Shown piece by piece: positions 15,333 through 21,526 of a DNA stretch of 22,417 bases. Source of the DNA: a virus; IMG/VR virus record IMGVR_UViG_3300050821_018847, positions 1-22,417 of that record; one strand, given 5' to 3'. How positions within the stretch are numbered: the first letter of the stretch is position 1; every line of letters begins with the position of its first letter. The position numbers were made by a program, and so were the translations under genes. The notes under the pieces are model-generated. The model was not told the origin of the DNA. It was given only the letters and a program-made list of their open reading frames with translations, and searched no databases.

Positions 15333-16373
15333 ATGAATTCTAACGCCGAAATTAGTTTATATACCGATCAATTAATAGTGGAAATGCTATTAAACGATCC
15401 TAAACTATTAAAAACTGCTCAAGCACAGTCGATGGCAGCTTCAATTGTCGATAAAGTTAAACAATATGTAGGTAATAATATTGATCCTAATGACAAATCT
15501 GGTTCCGTTTTAGATATGTTAGCTCCAGGGATATTGACTACTACTTTAAGTTTAATGGGGTTAGGCAAGATCGGAATGCTATTAGGTTTGGCGATGAGAG
15601 TTTTTCATATCGATACGGCTGGCATTCTTCGATCTATTTGGAGCACTTTAAAATCAGCTTTATCAGGAGGCAAACAAGTTTCTTCCGAACAAGTCCAAAA
15701 TATTGTGCAAAATTCGGTGGAACAAAATGCAGCTCCCGATCCAAATCTACCTGACAATAAAGATGTTGTCGTTCCAGCCACTAAAACTTCCTCTCTACGA
15801 CAAGCCCAACTATTCAAAATATCTTTGGATCAATATGAAGAGCATATATTATCTGGTGGTTTTTATCGAACTGCTGCCACTCGAGGTAATGTTAAAAGTA
15901 TTTTGTCAACAGTTTTAAGTTTTCTTTTTAAATCCTTTTTGGCAGCGGCTGGATTGATGGTGGCGGGGGATGTCATCAATTCGGTAATGGGTCGCCCAAA
16001 CGCTCTAGACGGCTCGATAAAGGACAATAAACCCGTCGGTGAGGTAGAGCAGCCAACCACGCCAAGCAAATTTAAAACAAATCCTGGCTACACTAACACA
16101 CCTAAAAACAATGGTGATGATAATTGGATCGAAAATGTTCCCAATAATCCATCTTCCATCTCGCAAATGTTAATTAATTTTGCCAAAGAAGTGTATCAGG
16201 GGCTAGATGGTAGAGAGAATGAAATAGAACAATTGCCATCTTTCCAAACTATTGCTGAAGATATTGCTTGGGCTAATCATACAGCAAAAAACGGGCCTAT
16301 TGTTTTTATTCCCAAACTCTTTACCAGCAAAAAACAATTAGTCGATCACTTCATTAATGATCTTAAAGACTGA
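15333..16373 (+). CDS. Virion-type protein with two hydrophobic segments
   Basis: 346 aa. The N-terminus again has a 'KLLKTAQAQ' motif (24-32). Residues ~62-93 ('LAPGILTTTLSLMGLGKIGM' and following) and ~190-212 ('ILSTVLSFLFKSFLAAAGLM') are hydrophobic and Gly/Ala-rich and could enter membranes. Between them lies a polar linker (110-165); the C-terminus (225-346) is polar with a helix. There is no signal peptide. Membrane-active proteins packed in the particle are typical of ejection or pilot functions, which is the inference here. It starts one base after the previous stop, and no ribosome binding site stands out. Confidence 0.75.
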   Translation: MNSNAEISLYTDQLIVEMLLNDPKLLKTAQAQSMAASIVDKVKQYVGNNIDPNDKSGSVLDMLAPGILTTTLSLMGLGKIGMLLGLAMRVFHIDTAGILRSIWSTLKSALSGGKQVSSEQVQNIVQNSVEQNAAPDPNLPDNKDVVVPATKTSSLRQAQLFKISLDQYEEHILSGGFYRTAATRGNVKSILSTVLSFLFKSFLAAAGLMVAGDVINSVMGRPNALDGSIKDNKPVGEVEQPTTPSKFKTNPGYTNTPKNNGDDNWIENVPNNPSSISQMLINFAKEVYQGLDGRENEIEQLPSFQTIAEDIAWANHTAKNGPIVFIPKLFTSKKQLVDHFINDLKD

Positions 16374-16400
16374 ATAATAGCACATAATAAAAGAGGATAT

Positions 16401-17642
16401 ATGAGGCGTAGCGAAATATTTGATGATTTTGTCAGAATTGCTCAAGAAAAGGGATTGATCTCTAAAACGGCAGCCAAAGAAGAAAAATTACCTAAAAATC
16501 CAAGGTGGGACAGTTTAGATATCGACGCCATTCAAGCTTTATATGGCGTTAAACCTGATCAACCCAAAGATATGGAATACGAACACAATATTATGGAAAA
16601 TGCTCATCCATCCGCCGTTATTATTGCTCCCTCATATGATAAATTAAATGGTTTGGTTGAAAATAATAATGAACGAGCCAATATTTTAAGACACATTATC
16701 GATAAGCCAGTAGATGGACAGCTGACCAATAAAAAATATGCTCAAAAAGATTTATTGCTAACTTTAATTCGAGTAGCCAATGATCTGGATAATAAAAATC
16801 AAGACCAATTACGAATTTTGGCTGACACTTGCTTAACTCAAATGGGCAATGGAATGAAAAAACAAGCCTTTCTTCCTTGGCTAATTGGGGCGGGTGCAGT
16901 GTTGGGTATTATTTATTTACAACAGCATTTACCCGATGTCGATCAAGGGTTAGTTCAAAATTATACTCGCCTTCAAACGGCTTGTTCCGCTTTACTTAAC
17001 GATAATGCAAATTGGGGCGTTGGTGAAAAATTCGATCAGCAACTAAAAGATGATGTGGGTGGCTTGCAGGCTCGATTGTCGCATTTTTGGGAACTATATG
17101 AAAAAGTAGAGCCATTAATTAGAGAAATGGAAAAACCCAAAGATGCTCAAGAAATGCAAGCAGCAATAGCTCATCCACAAACTCAATCGGTGATGCAAGC
17201 CTATCAAGCATTAAGAACAGAAATCAACAATATCTCCACTTATCTAAACAAAATTGAAGAAGATTTTAGCAATCCCGACTATAAACACAATCATACAGTA
17301 GAAAAGGGAGCTCTTACCTCTTTAGTTGATGCAGTTCCATTTCTTCACGGTGGCACGGGTTCATTAATGGGCGATAAGTTTGATGCAGTTTTACAGGCAC
17401 TTACTCCATTTAAAGCTTCGGTGGCTCGTCTATTGAATATCTTAACCGCTGCTAAAAGTGTAGAGCAAAAGTTCCAAAGTGAAATTGCTTCATCTGATGT
17501 CAAAACTAATAAAGAATATGGTAGCGATCCATATGCAGCCCCTACTGGTAATGCGGCTCCCAAAACAGTAGAAGAGGCAGATCATCAAGGCGGATTATTA
17601 GAAAATGCCTTTAATGGTCTATCTGGATTATTTGGAGGATAA
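16401..17642 (+). CDS. Virion-type protein with one membrane segment, paralogue of the 11683 gene product
   Basis: 413 aa, with a strong AGAGGA ribosome binding site. Residues 7-28 carry the shared signature ('FDDFVRIAQEKG', 'KTAAKEE'), 65-70 the 'ENAHP' block and 117-147 a helical unit ('LLLTLIRVANDLD'). A likely membrane segment lies at 157-173 ('FLPWLIGAGAVLGIIYL'). The rest is helical ('LQTACSALLN', 'MQAYQALRTEINNISTYLNK') up to a Gly-rich end ('FNGLSGLFGG'). The paralogue lacks the membrane segment. It is the last gene of the five-gene group, followed by a 133-bp gap. Confidence 0.76.
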   Translation: MRRSEIFDDFVRIAQEKGLISKTAAKEEKLPKNPRWDSLDIDAIQALYGVKPDQPKDMEYEHNIMENAHPSAVIIAPSYDKLNGLVENNNERANILRHIIDKPVDGQLTNKKYAQKDLLLTLIRVANDLDNKNQDQLRILADTCLTQMGNGMKKQAFLPWLIGAGAVLGIIYLQQHLPDVDQGLVQNYTRLQTACSALLNDNANWGVGEKFDQQLKDDVGGLQARLSHFWELYEKVEPLIREMEKPKDAQEMQAAIAHPQTQSVMQAYQALRTEINNISTYLNKIEEDFSNPDYKHNHTVEKGALTSLVDAVPFLHGGTGSLMGDKFDAVLQALTPFKASVARLLNILTAAKSVEQKFQSEIASSDVKTNKEYGSDPYAAPTGNAAPKTVEEADHQGGLLENAFNGLSGLFGG

Positions 17643-17660
17643 AAAAGTTTAATATTTTTG

Positions 17661-17690
17661 CAACAATATGGTAATAATTATATATTGTTG
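17661..17690 (+). repeat. AT-rich hairpin in the gap before 17776
   Basis: CAACAATAT at 17661-17669 pairs with ATATTGTTG at 17682-17690 around a 12-base loop. No T-run follows, so it is not a classical terminator; it may mark the mRNA end of the preceding group. The rest of the 133-bp gap holds a TATAAT at 17758-17763 without a convincing -35 box, and the AAGGA ribosome binding site. Confidence 0.55.
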
Positions 17691-17775
17691 GTATGAGTGG
17701 GTATCAAAATCTGCTCGAAAGCTGGGTTTGAACTCGGTTATGATGTAAGTTTAATTCTATAATAAGGAAATCACA

Positions 17776-18474
17776 ATGTCTTTAAAACCATTACAAGCCG
17801 CATTACCATTAGGGCAATTTGACGGTCTTGATACAGAAGTTCTCACACTCAAAGGCGGAGAAGTCGTTACATTCACAGGGACAGTAGTTCCCGGTGACAA
17901 AGCCGCTTACGATGTTTTCGACGGTTATATTCCCCCAAGCTCAAGGGCAGTTGTTACACGCACAGTTCCTGCCGCAAGTCGTCCACTAATGCTCGCTGAC
18001 GAAGGAATAGCAGGGTACGGCACGCTATTCGGTGCAGTTGTTGGTGGCACAGTTGGTCAACAAGTCAACGGGCCCAATACCTTTACCGGTGCACTCCTCG
18101 GGCCACATACAGCCACAGGTTCTGGTAAAGTAACTTGCTGGGGTCAACCTGGCTTATATGCTATTAGTCTCGACGCTACAGACACTAATATCGCAACTGG
18201 CTTACAACCCACAAATTCAAACTGCACACCAGGTTCAGCAATTTACTGGGCAACAGCAGGAGCTACACCAGGCGTTCTAACCACACTTTCAGGCTCCAAT
18301 TCATCTGGTGCAGGAAATACAGTTGGTCGTCTCGTAGAATTCAATACAAACGGCTCACTTGTTACTACGCCAAACACATTAGTCGCGGCATTAAACTCAC
18401 CAAGCGGAAATGTGTCGAGCGTAGGTCCCAAGTCTTTCACCTACGCGACTATTTGGTTCTCACCAGTTCTCTAA
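17776..18474 (+). CDS. Beta-rich virion protein, probable abundant capsid-surface protein
   Basis: 232 aa, with an AAGGA ribosome binding site eight bases before ATG. It is almost all small and polar residues, Gly/Thr/Ala/Val-rich, with strand-turn patterns ('KGGEVVTFTGTVVPGD', 'GKVTCWGQPGLYAISLDATD', 'YATIWFSPVL'). Few Lys and no enzyme motif point to a beta-sandwich or jelly-roll-like structural protein. Codon choice is richer in C-ending codons than in the five genes before it, resembling the capsid gene, which suggests high expression. It stands alone between a gap with a hairpin and a strong terminator, as an abundantly transcribed unit would. A decoration, vertex or fibre protein are all possible. 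Confidence 0.72.
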   Translation: MSLKPLQAALPLGQFDGLDTEVLTLKGGEVVTFTGTVVPGDKAAYDVFDGYIPPSSRAVVTRTVPAASRPLMLADEGIAGYGTLFGAVVGGTVGQQVNGPNTFTGALLGPHTATGSGKVTCWGQPGLYAISLDATDTNIATGLQPTNSNCTPGSAIYWATAGATPGVLTTLSGSNSSGAGNTVGRLVEFNTNGSLVTTPNTLVAALNSPSGNVSSVGPKSFTYATIWFSPVL

Positions 18475-18516
18475 TAATTAGTTTTGACTGGGTTGTAAGC
18501 CAGTCGCGACTAATGT
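18376..18516 (+). repeat. 12-bp inverted repeat between gene end and 3' leader
   Basis: 18376-18387 within the 17776 gene is the exact reverse complement of 18505-18516 downstream of its stop. The downstream arm directly follows another small hairpin (GACTGG with CCAGTC, 18486-18505). Together with the terminator this gives the transcript a layered 3' structure. Chance cannot be excluded at this length. Confidence 0.6.
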
Positions 18517-18530
18517 TTGAATAATTTAAG

Positions 18531-18560
18531 AAGGGCTCGGAGTAATCTGAGCCCTTTTTA
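18531..18560 (+). terminator. Rho-independent terminator
   Basis: AAGGGCTC at 18531-18538 pairs with GAGCCCTT at 18549-18556 (8-bp GC-rich stem, 10-base loop) and runs into a T-stretch. It ends the transcript of the 17776 gene. On the minus strand the stem also lies just past the end of the HNH gene, but without a T-run there. Confidence 0.9.
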
Positions 18561-18565
18561 TTTAT

Positions 18566-19573
18566 CTAAAAGATATCACTGGACGAATTGAGTAATTGAT
18601 ATTTTTGTAAGCGATCAACCCAATCGTAAAATTCTACTAGTGTCATATCGTGTTTAGCAATATTGCACCACTTACAACAAGGCACAATATTTTCTATACT
18701 ATGATCTTTTGAACTATCTATCCGATCAATTCCGTTATAATGGTAATGACATTTATCGATAGATGATCTTGGTATATCTTTACCCGAAAGTTTTATTACG
18801 CCTTTATTACAAATATATGGATTATAATGATTAGATGATGCTATATTACAGTAATGACAAGGAAGTTGAGATAATGTATAAAATGTTTGTTTATCAATTT
18901 CCATCTTACCATAAGCTGTTATATAATGCTCGTATACTTCATTAATTGAAGTTCTTAATAATTTTTCTGGTAAATCTAATAATTGTGTAGGTGGAACGAA
19001 TATAGTGCCCACATTAATTTGGATTGAATTAATGTGTTTTAAAAAATCTTCAACCGAACGCTCCCTTTTAGCTATATTACATTTTAAACAACAAGGGGCA
19101 CAATTATCGATAGTGTAATTTTTCAAACTGTTAATTCTGTCCAATCCATTATAAGTAAAATTTCCATTTTCTTTGGCAAATTGAGACGCATTTTTTCTTG
19201 ACAAAAAATAATTGAATACATTATACGGTTTAATTCCACAATAAAAACAATTTTGCTGACTAAAATTAAACCATTCTTCAAAAGCCAAACTACATTTTTT
19301 GTCCCGATAAAGATAATTCTTCCAACATTGTCTTGCACTGGAAATGTAAGGAGAATAAATTTTGTCATCATTATTGGTAGATGATATGTTCCAATGTAAA
19401 CAACCACAGCTTTTCGTATGCCCACTTCTCAAATGAGCTCCATCATAATTTTGTTCATTTCCATCACAATCGCATTTACAACGCCATACTGCTCGTCCCT
19501 TTTTGGTTGGAGCTACGGCAATTACCAATAGTCTTCCGAATTTTTTATTTAGCAGATCGATCTTTTTTCTCAT
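18566..19573 (-). CDS. HNH homing endonuclease with two HNH-like units
   Basis: 335 aa. Residues 32-58 hold a Cys cluster ('CKCDCDGNE' and 'SCGCL') typical of the small zinc/DNA-binding head of phage HNH endonucleases. Two related units follow. Unit 1 has 'CFYCGIKP' (109-116), 'YNGLDRINS' (141-149) and 'CCLKCNIAK' (161-169). Unit 2 has 'CHYCNIAS' (239-246), 'YNGIDRIDSSKDHSIENIVP' and 'CCKWCNIAK' (299-307). Each carries the Asp-Arg variant (DRI) instead of the classical Asp-His, with the later Asn and Cys-Asn pattern kept. It ends in TAG, rare in this window. It is on the opposite strand to the structural genes, closely related to the next gene, and has its own sigma70-like promoter that places the transcript start at or near the ATG. 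Confidence 0.88.
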   Translation of the reverse strand: MRKKIDLLNKKFGRLLVIAVAPTKKGRAVWRCKCDCDGNEQNYDGAHLRSGHTKSCGCLHWNISSTNNDDKIYSPYISSARQCWKNYLYRDKKCSLAFEEWFNFSQQNCFYCGIKPYNVFNYFLSRKNASQFAKENGNFTYNGLDRINSLKNYTIDNCAPCCLKCNIAKRERSVEDFLKHINSIQINVGTIFVPPTQLLDLPEKLLRTSINEVYEHYITAYGKMEIDKQTFYTLSQLPCHYCNIASSNHYNPYICNKGVIKLSGKDIPRSSIDKCHYHYNGIDRIDSSKDHSIENIVPCCKWCNIAKHDMTLVEFYDWVDRLQKYQLLNSSSDIF

Positions 19574-19579
19574 ACCTAT

Positions 19580-19608
19580 AATTTAATCACCATCCAACCA
19601 TCAGTCAA
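19580..19608 (-). promoter_or_regulatory. Sigma70-like promoter of the first HNH gene
   Basis: On the minus strand: TTGACT (19608-19603), exactly 17 bases, TAAATT (19585-19580), embedded in GATTAAATTA as in the GIY-YIG promoter. The expected transcript start is at or next to ATG 19573, predicting a leaderless or nearly leaderless mRNA. Confidence 0.6.
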
Positions 19609-19633
19609 GTCCAACGCAATTATTTTTTAATTG

Positions 19634-20587
19634 TCATCCCGCATACATCATTTTTTGATATTTTTGCAGACGATCAATCCATCCCCCAAACTCTCGCACA
19701 CTCAATTCTCCCTTGCTAATATTACACCATTTACAGCAAGGCACTATATTTTCCATTCGATGATCCAACTTACTATCAATTCGATCAACACCATTATATT
19801 TCCATTGCTTACCATTACTATTTCTTACATTGCAATAAAAACATTTCATTTGTGAGTAAGTATAAAAAATTTGCAAATCTACCTCCATCTTTCCATAATT
19901 TTGCAGATAATAAGAATAAGCTCGTTTAATATCTGGCAAATGAGAATGTTTTTCTGGCAATAATAGTAATTTAGGAACAATAAATGGTTTCAACAAGCAT
20001 TCTAATTTAATGGAGCTAATATGAATAATAAAATCCTCCACCGATCTATTGTGTTTAGCTCTATTACATACCCAACAGCACGCAACAATATTATCAATGG
20101 AGTGATGTTTGGAGCTATCAATTCGATCCAGTCCATTATAACAGAAATTACCTTCATTAATTGCTCGTGATGATGCCCTTATTTTTCCAACAAAAACATT
20201 AAAAGTATTAGATGGTTCAATTCCACAATAATGACAATTTTTCTGGCAAACATCATACCATTGTTCGAAAGTTAAAGTGCATTGTCGATCCATATTTAAA
20301 TAATTTCTCCAAGAGGATCTGGCAGTGGAAATAGTTGGAGAATAAATAGTGTTGATTTGATGTGCTTTTTTGATGTTAATGAGTGAATTTTCGAGAGATA
20401 AACAGCCACAAGATTGTCTTAATTTTCTATTTAATCTATTGGCATCTACTTCTAATTCATTTCCGCAATCACATTTACACCACCAATGAGAACGATGATT
20501 TTTACTTTGCGTATAATGAAGGACTACTAATCTGCCAAATCGTTTATTAGCTAGATTTTTAATTTTGGGATTGGTTATTTGAGCCAT
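19634..20587 (-). CDS. HNH homing endonuclease, paralogue of the adjacent HNH gene
   Basis: 317 aa from ATG 20587, which lies two bases after the GIY-YIG stop; an upstream TTG at 20608 is possible but less likely. It has the same plan as its neighbour: N-terminal 'WWCKCDCGNE' and 'SCGCLSLEN', then two units with 'CHYCGIEP'/'YNGLDRIDSSKHHSIDNI'/'CNRAK' and 'CFYCNVRN'/'YNGVDRIDSKLDHRMENI'/'CCKWCNISK'. The connector 'YGKMEVDLQIFYTYSQ' corresponds to 'YGKMEIDKQTFYTLSQ' in the neighbour. The two genes therefore derive from one double-HNH ancestor by gene duplication or repeated invasion. It is probably co-transcribed with the GIY-YIG gene. Confidence 0.87.
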   Translation of the reverse strand: MAQITNPKIKNLANKRFGRLVVLHYTQSKNHRSHWWCKCDCGNELEVDANRLNRKLRQSCGCLSLENSLINIKKAHQINTIYSPTISTARSSWRNYLNMDRQCTLTFEQWYDVCQKNCHYCGIEPSNTFNVFVGKIRASSRAINEGNFCYNGLDRIDSSKHHSIDNIVACCWVCNRAKHNRSVEDFIIHISSIKLECLLKPFIVPKLLLLPEKHSHLPDIKRAYSYYLQNYGKMEVDLQIFYTYSQMKCFYCNVRNSNGKQWKYNGVDRIDSKLDHRMENIVPCCKWCNISKGELSVREFGGWIDRLQKYQKMMYAG

Positions 20588-20589
20588 TA

Positions 20590-21321
20590 TTATTTTACCC
20601 AACTCCAAGAACGACCATTTTTAATGCCTCTAACAGTAGTCCGAGAAATATCAAACTTAATTGCTAAATCTTTTGTTTTCACTCCCTCATTTGCTAATTT
20701 TCGTAATTCTATCACTTTTTCTTCGGTTAAAATAGAGTTATTATTTTTAGAACCCAATTTTGCATTACTCATTTTTTGTTTGGCTTCTTTATTCATACCA
20801 TTTTTAGAAGGATTATTGGTTTTATTTCTAATTTTTAATAGCTTACAATGTCCGCAATCTGGTTTATGTTTTCTACCAACATTAATTGTGTGTCCTAACA
20901 TCGCTTGTCTTCGATTTTCTTTCCATTCTTCGGTATGTTTGGCTGGAATTATTTCTCCACTGGCAATTTTTTCTAATCTTTGCTCCGACATTAATTTTCT
21001 TGTTTCATCAGTATGTTTATATCCACTAATGCCATCTCCACCTTCCGTTGCATTATATAAAATTGCTCCAAGGTTTCGATAATAGGAAATCCAAAATATC
21101 TCTGCTTCATTTAATTGATCTTCTTTTTCTAATTCATCAACTACTATCATTTCAAAGTTTTCAATACCGTGTTTTAAAATAGCGTATTGAATTGGATATT
21201 TATTGTAAAATGGCGGCAGGTATTCATTCCATCTTCTTTGTTGATCAATAGTTTTTCCGACATATATTTTACCATTTTTTTTATTGTACATTAAATATAT
21301 TATTGGTTTTATAATTTTCAT
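20590..21321 (-). CDS. GIY-YIG homing endonuclease (I-TevI/Seg-like)
   Basis: 243 aa. Catalytic domain 1-95: 'IIYLMYNKKNGKIYVGKT' (GIY and YIG strands as IYL and YVG), Arg29/30, probable catalytic Glu74 in 'LNEAEIFWISYY', and 'YNATEGGDG' (89-97). DNA-binding part: a NUMOD3-type 'GYKHTDETRKLMSEQ' (100-114), a possible short zinc element ('CGHC', 156-159), a second NUMOD3-like 'NKEAKQKMSNAKLGSKN', and a C-terminal helix-turn-helix ('TKDLAIKFDISRTTVRGIKN'). An AAAGGA ribosome binding site precedes ATG 21321. It is the first gene of the minus-strand cassette and lies divergent to the capsid gene. Free-standing relatives (Seg proteins, MobE) cut neighbouring genes of competing phages; the nearest candidate target here is the capsid gene. 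Confidence 0.92.
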   Translation of the reverse strand: MKIIKPIIYLMYNKKNGKIYVGKTIDQQRRWNEYLPPFYNKYPIQYAILKHGIENFEMIVVDELEKEDQLNEAEIFWISYYRNLGAILYNATEGGDGISGYKHTDETRKLMSEQRLEKIASGEIIPAKHTEEWKENRRQAMLGHTINVGRKHKPDCGHCKLLKIRNKTNNPSKNGMNKEAKQKMSNAKLGSKNNNSILTEEKVIELRKLANEGVKTKDLAIKFDISRTTVRGIKNGRSWSWVK

Positions 21322-21343
21322 AACACTATTCCTTTATTTTAAT

Positions 21344-21366
21344 TATCACGGTCATATACGGGTAGC
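21344..21366 (-). repeat. 23-bp inverted copy of a capsid-gene segment, possible operator
   Basis: This segment is the exact reverse complement of 21816-21838 in the capsid gene (23 of 23). On the minus strand it reads as capsid sense sequence (GCTACCCGTATATGACCGTG...) and lies about 4-26 bases after the predicted start of the endonuclease transcript. Flanking bases do not match. A protein bound here would block the endonuclease promoter region. Confidence 0.9.
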
Positions 21367-21376
21367 ACATCTTGCT

Positions 21377-21405
21377 AATTTAATCATCGATCTTTTTGTT
21401 GTCAA
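21377..21405 (-). promoter_or_regulatory. Sigma70-like promoter of the GIY-YIG/HNH cassette
   Basis: On the minus strand: TTGACA (21405-21400), 17 bases, TAAATT (21382-21377) within GATTAAATTA. This is the best promoter match in the window. The transcript start is expected near 21370. The -35 box overlaps that of the capsid promoter on the other strand. Confidence 0.7.
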
Positions 21406-21427
21406 GGGCGTCGAATTATTTTAAAAT
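21399..21427 (+). promoter_or_regulatory. Sigma70-like promoter ahead of the capsid gene
   Basis: TTGTCA (21399-21404), 17 bases, TAAAAT (21422-21427), each five of six against consensus. The start would be near 21434, giving a leader of about 90 bases. The -35 box is shared back to back with the endonuclease promoter, so the two probably cannot be occupied together. Confidence 0.55.
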
Positions 21428-21469
21428 ATGGGAATAATTTTATATTTGATCATCGTGTAAGGAGTTTTT

Positions 21470-21526
21470 TTGCACGAGCTGGCATTTTCGCTGGCAAACC
21501 TTTCCCCATATGGAGATACTAAATGA
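21470..21526 (+). CDS. Possible 18-aa leader peptide of the capsid gene
   Basis: AAGGAG at 21459-21464 is followed five bases later by TTG and 18 codons (LHELAFSLANLSPYGDTK). The TGA stop overlaps the capsid ATG (ATGA), the arrangement of translational coupling. The motif is a better ribosome binding site than the GGAG directly before the capsid ATG. A TTG start and the small size keep this tentative. Confidence 0.35.
   Translation: MHELAFSLANLSPYGDTK

Noticed and set aside
17693-17731. 12-codon ORF ahead of the 17776 gene as a leader peptide
   Set aside because: It has no ribosome binding site and ends 44 bases before the gene, so there is no sign of coupling.
20579-21082. 167-aa + strand frame opposite the GIY-YIG gene
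   Set aside because: It is antisense to a gene with clear catalytic motifs, and its hydrophobic composition is that expected of an AT-rich antisense strand.
21322-21522. Group I intron remnant or split capsid gene around the endonuclease cassette
   Set aside because: The capsid frame starts cleanly with a ribosome binding site and reads through; the capsid match upstream is only 23 bp and inverted, and no intron core elements were recognised.
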